A stretch of 64,000 bases of DNA from the NCBI GenBank assembly GCA_031772625.1, contig CM062804.1, positions 272,149,174 to 272,213,173 on the forward strand, in the 5' to 3' direction. Below the pieces are notes generated by a model, which saw nothing but the letters and a program-made list of their open reading frames with translations, was not told the origin of the DNA and did no database searches. Made by a program: the position numbers and the translations under genes. Shown piece by piece: positions 23,467 to 35,654 of the stretch. This DNA comes from Pinus tabuliformis (taxonomy: Eukaryota > Streptophyta > Pinopsida > Pinales > Pinaceae). How positions within the stretch are numbered: position 1 is the stretch's first letter; every line of letters starts with the position of its first letter.

Positions 23467-24640
23467 GGTGCTTGGTGCTTGTCTTAGGGAAGTGATGTGA
23501 TGATAATATGGTGGAAAATGGTAGTGAGGGAGGACAAGGGAGATGAGTATGAAGATATTTTACTAATGGGAAATGGAGTTTGGGAATGAATTGATAGGTT
23601 TTGGGAAACTAGGGTTTTGTGAGGGATTTAGGGTTTGATGAAGGGAATGTGTTGTCTTAGGGGAGTGGGATATGGAAAATGGGATTAATGGATTGATTTA
23701 GGGCAATGTAAGATATAAAAGGGGAAAATGATTTTGGTTTTGGTTATGGAGTGAAAATTGTACAATGAAATGGAACATGATGAAGACAAGCTAGGGTTTA
23801 ATTTTCAAAATTAAAAACTCATGAAGAAAACATGTAGAAGGTCAAATTCAACTCAAATGCAATGAGGAGTTACTTGTAGAAGAGAAATGCAGTGTTTTTG
23901 AGGGTTATTGAGTGATTTGGAACATTTTGGAAACTTCTGGACTGATGAGCAGTGCACTGGGCCCAATGTGCAACGCCCTCTTGATGCGCAGTGCCCTTGT
24001 AAATTAACACTGGTAGAAACCCATCGATGTGCAACGCTAGTCTGATGCGCAGTGCCAGGCAGATTTGCTTGAAAAACAGGCTTTTCAACTTCCTTTGCTC
24101 AATTTGCCTCCAAATTGCGATTTTAGCTCTCCAAGGGTATCTTGCACAATGAAATAGATAACTAACATGTTTTCACTTTATATATGGATGCCTTTTAATT
24201 TTTCCTTATTTGAAACCCACTTTTATAATGTCAAAGTCACTTTTTCTCATAAACTCTGTTTTTCATTTGAATTGACTTTTCTTGATCACTTGATGAACTA
24301 ATGCATTGATGCTTTTGTTTCTTGTAGTGGCTGGAGTTGGCAAGGTGACCAAGGGCAGCAGCTGGAACTTATTACATATAGAAAACACTTTAAATTACAT
24401 AAAATTTGTACATAGAAATAAAGAACTCTGTTTTCACCTCATAGAGTTTTGAGGTAAAAACCATTTATTGGGAATATCATCAGTGAATTTATGATCTTAT
24501 GAACTTATAAAACCTCCTCATGTGCCTGCTAACTTTTTATTGAGTTTTGGATGACCATGGTGGCAAACCCTAGATCTAGTGAAACTAAAACCCTAAAACT
24601 GATTTTGGCAAATGAAATGAAACAAAATGACAGTAAATGA
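23467..24640. other. Non-coding flank upstream of the split ORF
   Basis: No coherent frame. AT-rich, with four GC-rich patches at 23945-24060 (GATGCGCAGTGCC and GATGTGCAACGC variants) that match the motif style at 14875 and 15205. Probably leader or LTR sequence of the element that carried the split ORF. Confidence 0.4.
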
Positions 24641-25830
24641 CGTAAACATGTGAAAACAGGTCAACAGGTAAATGCCATGACGAAATTGGCAATGAAACAC
24701 TACCATCAGTTGATCCATGACCTAATGGAATGCAGTTTATCGGATGGAACACCTAATATGCATGCAAAGAGAAATTTGATCACTGATGGAGGGATGAAGA
24801 TACCGACACTAAAAATAGTGACGGAAGAGTGAGATCACCTACTGGAAGCAAACACAGGATTACAAGCCCAAATGGAGCATATTACACAACGGTTCCAATC
24901 CATATGACCAACCATCACCGAAGCCAACACTGAAGCACCGATAGACATGTCCTCCTGCACGTTGATCGACTGTTGTAATCACATACATACGACGTGCACA
25001 CGCCTTACAACCACAAATGCAAAGATGAGGTGGAACCTAGATACAGTAAGGTCTGCATTACCAGATCCCATCGAAATTTATGCATGAACGGTTGAAGGCA
25101 AGGTCAGGGAATTGGAAGTGAAGAAAAAAGCCTTGGCCAAAGCCCTCACCGATGGATATGCCCTAATGTGCAAGGTCCATGACTGGTTAGGCAGTTTAGC
25201 ACTAAAGAACCACCAGGTTTACCCTTTAAGAGAACAATTTAGTCTTTGTTTGCCAACACAAGGGATTGCATAGACCATGCTCAGCTATAGCAAATCAATG
25301 AGAAAATTGACATCCTCCAAGCCCAGGTTGACAAGATTGAGGAGAAATTAGTAAGGACGAAAAGGATAATCAGAGACCTGTGGCCCTCGGTTCAAATGCA
25401 GGTTCTACTCTTGAAGGAGGCATGTGACTCAAGTGGCCAATAATGGTATGACCTGCAAAGACAATGGCCAACAACTCTAACATCGCAATCGGCCGAAGTG
25501 TTCTCTCAAGACGCTGATGCAATCCTCACCAACTGGGACCTGGAAATCCAAAGATAAACTGAGTTCAAGCAACAAACAACAACCTTAGTCCCAGAGTTGG
25601 AGCCTTCGTTTGGAATGGAGGAGCCACAAGATAAAGAAAGGGCCACAGGAACAAATGCCACGCTGCAAGCTAGAATTGAGACAGAAGAGGTGCCTACTCC
25701 ACAAGAAAGTATCAAAGCAGTAGAAGTGCCGACACACCAAACACTAGAGACAAAACCGACAGTAGTGCGACCACCACCCGTAGAGCACATGGAAGTGGCA
25801 GCAAGACTGCCAGAGGTCGAAATGACTTGA
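24641..25830 (+). pseudogene. Decayed retroelement accessory ORF, plus strand
   Basis: A plus-strand protein trace from MKTGQQVNAMTKLAMKHYHQ continues with stops and at least one frame change to VEMT-stop at 25828. It has helical Glu/Lys-rich stretches (VEGKVRELEVKKKALAKAL near 25090) and a Pro/Thr/Glu-rich tail. No catalytic motif is visible. It lies just upstream of a G-rich tract (TTGTGGTCGGGG at about 25850) like the one before the LTR at 11143. This suggests an accessory ORF at the 3' end of a Ty3 element. Identity is uncertain. Confidence 0.35.
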
Positions 25831-25849
25831 CTTGGGGATGAGTCAAGAA

Positions 25850-26580
25850 ATTGTGGTCGGGGCCTATTGGGGCCTTCGTTAATTTTGAATGATTTTGACC
25901 AGTTTTGACTGACCGAAGGACATGAAGAGACAGATGGCAACAACGGTTGGGTGGCAGAACGAATAATTGCGAAGGAGTGACGGAGAGGTGGTAGTGGAAG
26001 ACAAAGCAGCTAAGGAGATGGGGAGGTGCATAAGCAGCCAAGAGAGAAAGTAGTCGAGCGAGAAATGGTATTCCAGGCAGCTGGGAAGGACATAAAAGGG
26101 GAAGAACGGAGAGGAAGAAGGTTGTTGTTGAACTTGCCAGAGGAAGAATGAGTTTTTTACAGAAGAGGTACGAAGGTGTTGATGCTGAAGGAGAGAGTGC
26201 TGGGATCCAAGGGACTAGGTTGCGAAGCTGATCTAACCCGAGTGACTGAGTTGGGTATTTTATGTAATGTTTATGGCGAAATTCTGGATTATGATGTATT
26301 CTTTTATGCTAAGTTAATATAAGACAAAGCTGATGGTTGTTGAGACTTCTAATGTATTGAGTATCATGCCTAGTGGGCCCATTAAAATTTTAAATAGTCT
26401 GTCTGATTGCATGTAGATGGTAATTCATAGATTGATGCTAGGATGCTAGTAGTTCTGTGTTGTTTATAATGGATCTACACATATGAGTTAAGGATAGTGT
26501 TATCTTTGTTTCACGCATTATGAATACATGTGTGTGTGAACACCTATGCTCGATTAATATTCCATCGACACTATGTTAAA
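25850..26580 (+). repeat. Probable 3' LTR remnant of a Ty3 element
   Basis: Follows a G-rich tract, contains a TATA-like ACATAAAAGGGG near 26090 and a T-rich, polyadenylation-like region near 26260-26330. No partner copy is in the window, so borders are guesses. Confidence 0.3.
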
Positions 26581-26639
26581 CCCTTCTCCCTTTTGGTCGC
26601 GGCGTGCCTTGGGTGAGACTCCTTGCCCCTCAGGGTGAG

Positions 26640-28965
26640 GTGAAAATGTCGGCACTGTCCTAGACTAAAACAGACCACTATTGGCCTCCTGTGGCCAAAC
26701 CTAGGGTCTTTTCCCTGATGACCCTTTCAAGCCAAAAAGTAGAACAAGAATAAATGTTCAATACTTTCTTCCTCCATCTTGCACAAAACACATATTGAGG
26801 GACCTTGGATACTCCTCTTGTAGAGGTTTTCAATTGTAAGGATCTTTTTGTGGACCAAAGTCCAACAAAATGTATTAATTTTGGGAAGGCCATCTTTATG
26901 CCAATTCTTCTTCCATATTTTATTTGGAGCTGGATGTGGAAATTTTTTAACTAAACTTGCATAGCCTTCTTTAACCGAAAACTGTTTATGAGAACTTAAA
27001 GTCCAAACATGCTGATCATATTTAGAAAGGGAGATGGGGGCCATACCTTTTAAAAAATGCAAAATATTTTCCCATTGCGACAAGAGGTACATTGGTAGGT
27101 GAGGTTGACACCATCCAATCTAGAGACCTTGGTCGCTCCATATAGAGATATCTCTAAGCTTGTGAAATTTATTTTGCTGCATCCATATGGTGAGATCGAG
27201 TATTTCTTCTCAATCACACAAGATTCCTTCTAGGGAAAATTTGCCCTTCCAAATATTGATAAGAGCCCCATTTCTAGAGCTCCAACTTAAATTATCAACT
27301 ATTAGAGGAGCTACCTCTTTACATAAATTCCATATTTTAGATCCAAAATTTGACTAGTCTGCAATTTTTTCCCTTAAGAGGTGATTTTTATTGAAATATT
27401 TTCTTATAAATGCAGTTTTCCACCATTCATTTGTGTCCAGAATAAGATGCCATATGATTTTTACGCCAAGAGTTAGGTTCATAAATTATGGATCCCTGAT
27501 TTCTAGACCACCATATGCTTTTGGCAATCGTATTGTGCTCCAGTTGATTAGGTGAAATTTTTTTTCATTGTTTTTGCCTCCGCTCCATAAGAAACGACAA
27601 ATCATGATACTCATTTGATTGACTATAGCCTTGGGTGCAAGAATACCAGAACATATGTATATTGGAAGAGCTAAGGGAAAACATTTAATCAAATTTACTC
27701 TCCTCGCTGTGTTAAGCCATTGTGCTTCCCAAGCTTTAATTTTTTTTTTTTGTACTAAATTTTTAAAAATTTCTTGCCATCCATCCTTATTGGAAACTCC
27801 TAAGGAGATTGGTATACCCAGATATTTGAAGTGAGACAATCCTAATTCTCGAGGAATTTCAATTTTTGGTGATATGTCTTGTAATGTTGTGTCACTACAA
27901 TTCCATCCAAACATATGCATTTTTTTCTTATCCACCAATCCCCCAGAAAGATTCAAATATGAATCAAGAACTTGTTTGAAGTGAAGTACCATGATCTTCG
28001 AGGATCCACCCAAGAGAAGGTGTCATTGGAAAATTGAGAATGATTAATATATTTTACATTCCTAGCTATTGTAAGGCCAGATATTCTTCCATCTATTCTT
28101 GCAATTTATAAACTTATGCTCATACTTTTAGAAACTAAGAGGTATATGAGAGGAGACAGGGGAAATCCATGTCTTAGCCCTCTAGAAGAAGAGAAGAAAG
28201 AACATGGACTCCCATTTATCAAGGGGGATATCCAAGGGGAATCAATGCATGCCTTTATCCACCTTGTAAATTGAGAACAAAAGCCAAGCTTTTCCATTGA
28301 TGAAAACAAGGAGTGACACACCCAATCAAATGTGTTTTCCATGTCCAGTTTTATAACCATGCCTGGTTCACCTCGTTGTTTGCTGGAATGGATTGCTTCT
28401 TGTACCAAGATGATATTTTCCAAGATTTGTCATCCTTGCATGAAATCCACTTGATTTTCTGAAATAATCTTTATCAAGACCATTCTTAATCTGCTGGAAA
28501 TTACTTTGGTTAAGATTTTGTAGGTTGAATTACACAGAGAAATTGGTCTAAAATGAGAAAAGTTTACAGGCTTTGACTCCTTTGGAATTAAGGCGAGGAA
28601 GGAGGAGTTTGTAATTCCACCCAATTTTTCCTTTTTCTTGGATGAGTTTAACATGCACATTAAATATTTTCTAATTAAGGCCCAAATGATCTGAAAAAGA
28701 TGATCAAGAACCCATCTGGTCCAGGGGCTTTGTTAGGATCCAGAGACCAAATGGCATCTATAACCTCCTCCTCCTCAATGGGCCTAATAAGTTGTTGATT
28801 TTCGTGATCAAGGACAATAAATGAAAGACATGAGAGAAATTCCCTTTCAACATCTTGATCATTCTTCTTGTCTTCTATATAAAGCTCCTTAAAATAACAA
28901 TGTGCTTCTTGCTTAATTTCTTGAAAAGAAGTCAGGGGGGATATGCCTTGAGGAGTTATTTCTCT
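26640..28965 (-). pseudogene. LINE (non-LTR retrotransposon) ORF2, reverse transcriptase half
   Basis: On the minus strand the RT trace runs from EEEVIDAIWSLDPNKAPGPDG (about 28770) through PKESKPVNFSHFRPISLCN, KLDMENTFDWV (motif A) and SRGLRHGFPLSPL (motif B, Asp changed to Phe). Motif C, normally FADD, reads FSND near 28045. The thumb has FKYLGIPISLG and LPKAYGGLEIRDP. A zinc-binding RT-associated domain (zf-RVT) at 27092-26727 has SVKEGYASL, NTFCWTLVHKKI and CVLCKMEEESIEHLF. The 5' half of the same ORF lies at 47465-48700; a copia element sits between them. Several stops and the lost catalytic Asp show that it is dead. Confidence 0.85.
28961..28965. repeat. Target duplication of the gag-only copia element (left copy)
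   Basis: TCTCT here and at 47465-47469. The LINE coding sense resumes cleanly across the element: KAR on the right side and EITPQG on the left side. The last T may belong to the LTR start. Confidence 0.65.
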
Positions 28966-29924
28966 GAGTCATAATGAAATGTATTTATCAAAAGAAAGAA
29001 AAAATATTATTATTATGGCTTATTAAAGCATGGATTTCATGCTTGGGTCATCATGTTTTAGGTCAAAGTCCCCATTCATGACTTCCAGGTTTTATATTAA
29101 GACATTAGATTCATTTTCCATTTAATAAGACCCTTCTTGGGATTCTGAATCATGTAAACATAATTATTATTTAGTAAAATAAGTCGTTGGTCGCCTCTAC
29201 ACTAAGTCGGCCCTTACTCGATCAAGTCGACCTACATTAGGGTAATTAGACCCATAGAAAAGGATGTATATAGAAGTTCAATCTGATTCATTTGGAGCTT
29301 CACTCACATTAATTCTATACCCAAGAGAAGGAAGCAGAAGTGCATGAAATTGTAGGTAAAGGAGGGATTACTAGATCGACATTTTCTATGTCATCTCTCT
29401 CACACATGTGAATTTACTGGGTTATTTGCTGGAAGGTCGAAGTGCCTCTTCTAGGTCAAAGTTCTGCTACTGCTACTAGGTCAAATTTTATGGGACGAAT
29501 TTCTACTACTGTTACTAGGTTGAAGTTTCTAGGTCAAAGTTCTACTGCTGCTACTAGGTTGAAGTTTCTAGGTCGAAGATCTACTGCTGCATCTAGGTCG
29601 AAGTTATTGTTGGAAGGTCATCATCTGTAGAAGAAGGGAAGGGCTGACTTGGTGGTTTGAGGAAGTCTGTGTCTAGGTCAAGGAGTCTTAGATCATCTCG
29701 TGAAACTATTAAAGGAAGAGTTGTTGACTGGGTTTTCCCCTAGATAAGGGTTTTTCCCTAGCTACCCACCTACATATGGCGTCTTTAACCTTGTGTTATG
29801 GTTTTGGTAATTTCTTGATGAACTTAGTTAAAATAAGAACTCAAGAAATTTAATAAGAACATAAGAACATCACATGAAATAATCAGTATAAAGAAAAACT
29901 TTCTACATTTTTGATTTTCCAACA
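28966..29924 (+). repeat. 5' LTR of the gag-only copia element, first ~40 bases missing
   Basis: Starts with (T)GAGTCATAATG, which matches the other LTR only from 46451. The first 41 bases of that LTR (from TGTTAAAGAATG) are absent here, yet the target duplication abuts directly. The LTR ends TTTTCCAACA. It contains an imperfect repeat of about 39 bp at 29440-29610 (TCTACTGCTGCTACTAGGT with GAAGTTTCTAGGTC). Confidence 0.75.
29440..29610. repeat. ~39-bp minisatellite in copia LTR (also 46960-47145)
   Basis: About four imperfect units combining CTACTGCTGCTACTAGGT and GAAGTTTCTAGGTC. The matching array in the right LTR has the same general order but many substitutions. Confidence 0.75.
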
Positions 29925-29940
29925 TGGTTTCAGAGCTAAG
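29925..29940 (+). promoter_or_regulatory. Primer-binding site, tRNA-Met type
   Basis: TGGTTTCAGAGCTAAG directly after the 5' LTR; it differs from the usual TGGTATCAGAGC at one base. Confidence 0.85.
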
Positions 29941-30069
29941 GTGAAGAAGAAGGAAAAAGGTAGCTTGAAGATCTATTGAAAGGAGAATAAAGAGTCTTTA
30001 ATAAGTTTGAATAAGGGTCATCAAGGGAAAGGACGATATAAAAAGTTAAGCCTATTATCTTCAAGAAAA

Positions 30070-30926
30070 ATGTCTAACTCAATGAAGGGAGAAAAACAAA
30101 TTAGAAGTAGCATCCAATTGAAGGGCATGGAAAAAGAGGATAGATCGCATCCTCGAAAAGAATAAAGTCTTGGATCTAGTGAAAGTAAAAGTAAAGAAGC
30201 CTACAAATGAGTCAAGTGATGTAGAAAAGACAAATTTAAGAGAAACAAAGATATTGGCCATGATCCTTATGGTGGGTGGAATAAAGGATAACCTCATCCA
30301 ATATATATTCAACATAGATTCTACTCAAGAGATGAATGAGTCCTTATGCAAATTATTCACAATCAAGAATCTTGGTCAAATTGCAAGTCTTAATAATGAA
30401 CTAATAACTATAAAGATGATAAAGGAAGACATTGTGCCGTCCTTCTTTGTAAGAATAGCTAGAATAAGAGAGGAAATCCAGGAAATAGATGAGATAGTAC
30501 CTGAAAAGGAGCTTGTAATCATTTCACTTCCAGGATTACCAACATCTTGGAGTGGGTTTTAATCAAGTCTCAACAATTGGCAGGAAACTCCTACATTCGA
30601 ACAATTATGGAATGCATGTAGTCAAGAAGAAGTCAGAATTCCATTAGTAAGCAACAAAGTGAATGAAGATGAGAAAATTTCAAATGCCTATTCTTCTCAT
30701 CACAAGAACAAATGAACCTTCAATAATTCTAAAGGGCCTAGAAATAAGGTATACCTATCCAAGATTGAAATTTTACAATTGTCACAAGATGGGTCACTAT
30801 AGAAGCGATTTTCCTAAGCATATGAGAAATAAAAAGAGAAATAGGGATCAAGAAAATGTTGCCAAAGAAGGATCTCCAAAGAAGAAAATTTTTGAAGAAT
30901 CGGAAATAAAGGAATTATACTACTAA
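30070..30926 (+). pseudogene. gag: Copia gag (UBN2-type) with damaged zinc knuckle
   Basis: Starts ATG at 30070 (MSNSMKGEKQIR). A frame break near 30127 leads into WKKRIDRILEKNKVLDLVK. The UBN2-type capsid domain follows: NLIQYIFNIDSTQEMNESL, SLNNELITIKMIKEDIVPS and IISLPGLPTSW. A stop at about 30562 and a frame change follow. The zinc knuckle near 30770-30815 reads FYNCHKMGHYRSDF: the first and last Cys of C-X2-C-X4-H-X4-C are both Phe. There is no protease after it. Gag could once have formed particles for a helper copia. Confidence 0.8.
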
Positions 30927-31062
30927 GTCCTTCCACTCTAAGTTTTTAAATTGTTTTTTTTTGTATTTTGATTTTTAGTACCTATAGGTTTAACATGCTT
31001 TGAAAAACATTTTGAATTGTTTTGTTAAATTTATAGGTATCCCTCGAGATTGAATTAAGAGG

Positions 31063-32105
31063 TGTTATCGGGAAATCTAGTGTCCACTCGGAGCTGCTAG
31101 TCCCACTAAGACTGGTAGCTATCTTAGAAACAAACAAACTAAAACTACTTTCGTTTTCCTTTATGAGAAGTAGATAAGAGGGGTATGAAGGACAACAACC
31201 TCAGTCTTGCACTTAGTTCCTTGCTCGGTTCCTCTCCCTTTTGATAGATCCTTGCCGCTTCTCCTTCGTCTACCTAGCTTCAAAGAGCACCTGTGGAATC
31301 AAAGCAACATAATACTATCGAAGAACAAAGATCTACAATCATAAACATTATAGGACCAGATATATATTGACCACACAAATGCATATATCAGCAAACATAC
31401 AAGAACGTGGAGGAAAACTTGAATAGCTTTATTAATATCAAGAATAGCAAAGAGGATTACAACCAATTGTTCTGACCCAGCGTCATCCTCCAGCATGAAA
31501 GCCCTTCTTTCACCTCATGAAAAGCTTAGATCACCAAACACTATGATATTTCACCAAGAAACCAACAACACTTCCTTACAAGATACAAAATTCCAGCCTC
31601 TCACCTCTGGATCTCTGGAATGAGGGATCCATATATAGATGATTGCATGGAGGTGAGTCAGCTTCTAGGATTTTGATTAGTGTCTTCTCTCTGATAGTTC
31701 TTGATTCCACTTGGAGATCTCATTGATCTCTTACTCATCCTTGGGCGATTCTGAGAGGCAAGTGTCACATGAGAAGTTTCTAGAAGATTCCGTGATCATC
31801 CACATCGCAAACTGTCTCTGCCACTTGTCTATTCTCGCCCATCGCACCCTATAGAAGGACTTTTCAGTATGCATCACACCTCCCGTGTGTAGTAGGTGCG
31901 ATGCATCTCACCCTTAGCACTAAGCAATTAGTATGGTCCGGTTTTGACCATTTCTGAGTAGTTTTTCACGGAGAACTTCTGGGAGATGATGTAATCAGCT
32001 GACCTTGTTCCTTTAGGGTGTGAAGCAAAAATTTTAGGGACTTAGGAGCCCTTGGTTTATGGACACATATGATCGGGGTTGCAGTGCCCAAAAATTTCTA
32101 TAACA
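31063..32105 (-). repeat. 3' LTR of the gag-pro Ty3 element
   Basis: Begins TGTTATCGGG and ends TCTATAACA, matching 43024-44054. It contains a hairpin at 31869-31906 (13-nt arms, one mismatch here, perfect in the other LTR). Confidence 0.95.
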
Positions 32106-32118
32106 GTTGCCCCCTAAA
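32106..32118 (-). promoter_or_regulatory. Polypurine tract of the gag-pro Ty3 element
   Basis: Minus-strand TTTAGGGGGCAAC directly before the 3' LTR start TGTTATAG. Confidence 0.7.
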
Positions 32119-32360
32119 GCATGAGGTCGTTAATCTTTTGATGTCAGGTGAAATGCTTTATCATGAGGATCCGAAGTTTTTTCGAGCTAGAAGGTGACCT
32201 GTAATAAGATACAATACAATACATTATCTTCATAATATTTTCATGATCTAGTTGAGGCGGGTATTCCCATGCTCAGCTTTATAAATTCATTTTCATGTAC
32301 ATAAGACAGACAACAGTCTGTGTGGTAGACTGATGATTCTGATAGAGCCATCATCCTTTG

Positions 32361-34492
32361 TGGTGAGCTCCAGTATTGTAGCAATAATGCTACAACTCCT
32401 AGGGCTTCTTGTCTCTTAATTTTATCAACCCGGTAGTTCGTACAAACTTGGAAGCGACGGTGCTGTATGCACAAGTACTAGCCCTTGTCGCAGCTGTCAC
32501 TTGGTCAGCTGGCACAAGTCCGCTAGGGCTTAAGCCAACTTCTATAGGCTCACAGAAGAAGCTTTATCAATGATGGACGAAAGTTAACTTCAAAGAAAGG
32601 CTACTCTACTTGACAAACTGAATCAAAAGCAACTTAAAGCATGTAAATCTATGAAACCCTAATTTAACTAGTCTATCCTCTATAATGCAAAGAATGTGGG
32701 TGCAACTCTTATGAATGCTGTCATTGCTTCTAACAAGTATGAATGCATGGGTCTAAGCTACTGGCATCATGAGAAATGTGTTTTTGTGTTTTTCCTTTAA
32801 GTGTGTGGAATGATGGTGATCTTGAGCTAACTAGGGTTTGGTTGTGCAGATGGGATGGAGAAGGAAGGAAAGCGTGGGATAGGTTGGGGAGGCTAGGAGA
32901 GGTCCCTAGGGATCCTTAGCACCCATCCACAGAGGTTCCTCGCATTCATATGCTCAGCAACCGAGAGAGTGGCCTCCTACAGGATGGCTGTGGAGAATCC
33001 TACAGGATACTCTGTTTTCTACAGGATGTCGAGAAATGGCTACAGGATGACCTACTGTGAATGTTTGGAGTGATGGAGGGATGGTGAAATGGTAGTGGGA
33101 GATGTGGAAGGTAGGGATGAGGTTGGTGATGGCCTTAGAAGCGAAAGATTAGGATGGGAGGTGAGTGTAGGAAAGAGGATGGAAGGTGAAGGGCTATGTC
33201 AATGAAAGGCGAGAGAATGGAGACACGTGAGGAATGCAAGACTTGATGAGGTAACAGAGCGGAGCAGGGGTCAAAGAGATGTCTGCATGCGTGATCAAGA
33301 TGGAGGACAAAGTGATGGAACGAGAGAGAGAGGGAGAGCAGTGTAAGTGAAACAAATGATTATGACTGTTACTTAACCAAAAATGCATCAACCTAAACTA
33401 CTTGTGCTTGTAAATTCAATGAGCAACAATCGAAATGTGAAAGAGAACGTGCATGAAGCTGTGGTAAGGAAGTGCAGTGCATGAGTGGATGACAAGGAAG
33501 CATCTAACGTAACAGTGACTGTATTGCAGCAATCATCAAGTGAAGAAATGCGTGTTTTTGGTGGCTAGCTTTGGGCTGCACCCCAATCTTCAAGAAAGAT
33601 GGCAGTGAGTCCTAACAACCTTTTTGTTGGAGCTCCAATGGACTCTATCTATCCTCTGCTACACTAAATGACTGTAAACAAACTCACCATAAGCAAATCC
33701 TATCTACTCATGAAAAAGACCAACTCATCAACTTGTAATTCGAATTGCATGTGTAAATGGAAAGCTCACAATGCTGCAATGAAATGGAAATAACACTACA
33801 ACAGAGGGGATCTATGGCTCTCAGGTTGGGCCCTAACCTGAGAGCTATAGTCTCCTTAAGGAACTCAGAACTAGATCACAAACTGTCTTCTTTATTCATA
33901 ACTAATATCATGCCAAATTGGCTTACAAAAGAGAATGAAACTTGAGCTGTGCTCCAAAATTACAATAGTAATACGAGAGTTTCAACAACCTAACCAAGGC
34001 TAAGGCTTCTATACTTATACAAAACGATGTTCCAACAGATATCCATGATTCTAGGAGCTCGGCTGTTCAATCTATAGTTTAACTGCTGATCCTGTAGGAT
34101 GGTCATAAATGTTGTTTCCTGTAGAGCAGTTTTGAACTGCTGTTCCTGTAGAACAGCTGGCCGTGTATTAAGCTCGGAGGGAGGCTGAAGTGGGCTCGGA
34201 GTTCTTGGTGAGGATCACGAGGAATGTCCCCCAAAACCGTGGACAACCTCTCCTTATGTCAGCAATGCAAACTCGTTGTCTCCTTGCCACCTTTTCGTTG
34301 TCTTTTGCTCCCTTTTAATGCCAAAACCTGGAATCACAATGCATTAGCTACGTGGATAAAGTGCCTATCCTTTCTCCTACAAACAACATGAATAAACTAA
34401 GAAGTGTATGCATAAACAATAAAAATGAATGGTTTGAGCAAGCAAAATAGGCCAAAAATGAGCCCAAATTGTACCAAAATTGGGGCTCATCA
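32361..34492 (-). repeat. Solo LTR of an Athila-like family
   Basis: Begins TGGTGAGCTCCAGTATTG and ends GGGGCTCATCA, the same termini and orientation as the 2.6-kb LTRs at 49799 and 56957, to which it is recognisably but distantly similar. It is flanked by CTTTG at 32356-32360 and 34493-34497. One LTR with a duplication and no interior indicates loss of an element by LTR-LTR recombination. It lies in the 3' internal part of the gag-pro Ty3 element. Repeated CTACAGGAT motifs occur at 32976-33052. Confidence 0.85.
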
Positions 34493-34497
34493 CTTTG

Positions 34498-35654
34498 ATT
34501 CGGATGATCATCTGTGCAGCAATGATGTACATTTGATGTCTTTATTTTCCTGAATATATCGCAGCCCGTATGGATGAAACTAGATCCGGGGTCTTCAAAC
34601 TCGTCCAATCTTCACTCGGAGTACAAGTCCATCCATGTGAAAGATGTTCTGGAGTCGAACATGGAAAGACATCGCCTGATTACTAGCCAATGATGCGAGT
34701 TGTTAACACGCACGAGAGGAATCACTGATAGTGATGATGAACCTCTAGGTACTATAGTACAATTCACGTGGTGTGAAAAGGGACTTGGCGTCGAACACCA
34801 CGCAAAATATTTTGGTCGAAGGCCATTGATGTAAACTTGTTGCCGGAAGTGAGAAACTTGCCATTGAGGCATGCAAGCTTCAAAGCACTGAAAGGGTTGT
34901 TCCTAAGTCGACTTCTTGGATAATGAGCTGATGTCGACAAGAAGCGACCTGTCGTAGGAGGGCCTTAATGAATCCCATATCTATGACACATAACAGAGTA
35001 AATGATTTTGGAGGTGAAAATGATCTGATGATATAGGGTTCAGGTGGCGGTCGTGAAAGAATGGAGCGTGAATGTATTGCAACGGATGAGACACAGGTGA
35101 ATTCTCTAAGCGACTTCTCTTGAACATACCGGTGACACTGACATGGATTGGTAGCATTAACCCCAAATATGGGTGGTGTGATGGACCAATGGTGATATGA
35201 TCGATGAATGGAATAACCAAACCCGACTCGGATGTGGAGTGAAAGTGTCATGTTCAAGAGCGACTTGCTACCAATAAAGTTTCTTCAAGTTTTCTTCCCA
35301 ATTTTAATCAAAGACTCGATTTGGGAAGGGAGTTGTTTCATTTTTTAATGAGGTTGGCACAGGAAAATAACTATCCTCAGAATCCACCATATTTACAATA
35401 TTTGATAGAAAATAAAAAATTGAAGGATGATTAAGGTTGCCGGAATAATCTTCGTGGTAATTCAGAAGATGGGAACAATGGTGGTAATCTTCCCATGGTG
35501 CCTCTCCTATCATCTTTGACTGAATGATTCCTTTGTCTGTAGAATGTACATGCAACCAAGGATCTAAAGAGGTGCCATATTCCTTAGACCTATCTATCCA
35601 AACACTTGATGAGCGTTGATTTGGGTTTGCACCCCAGGCCAATAAAATTGATTG
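34498..35654 (-). pseudogene. Post-protease linker of the gag-pro Ty3 element, no RT
   Basis: The minus-strand trace (VWIDRSKEYGTSLDPWLHV, then GEAPWEDYHHCSHLLN) aligns with the pol linker of the left Tat-like element (DDLPWEDLHHRSSLLPESD). In that element the linker leads into RT. Here it ends in stop-rich sequence and no RT, RNase H or integrase motif follows before the 3' LTR. This is either a deletion or a naturally gag-pro-only lineage. Confidence 0.55.

Noticed and set aside
33194..35257. Short minus-strand ORFs as host genes
   Set aside because: Those up to 34492 lie in a solo LTR. Those after lie in the decayed linker of the gag-pro Ty3 element.
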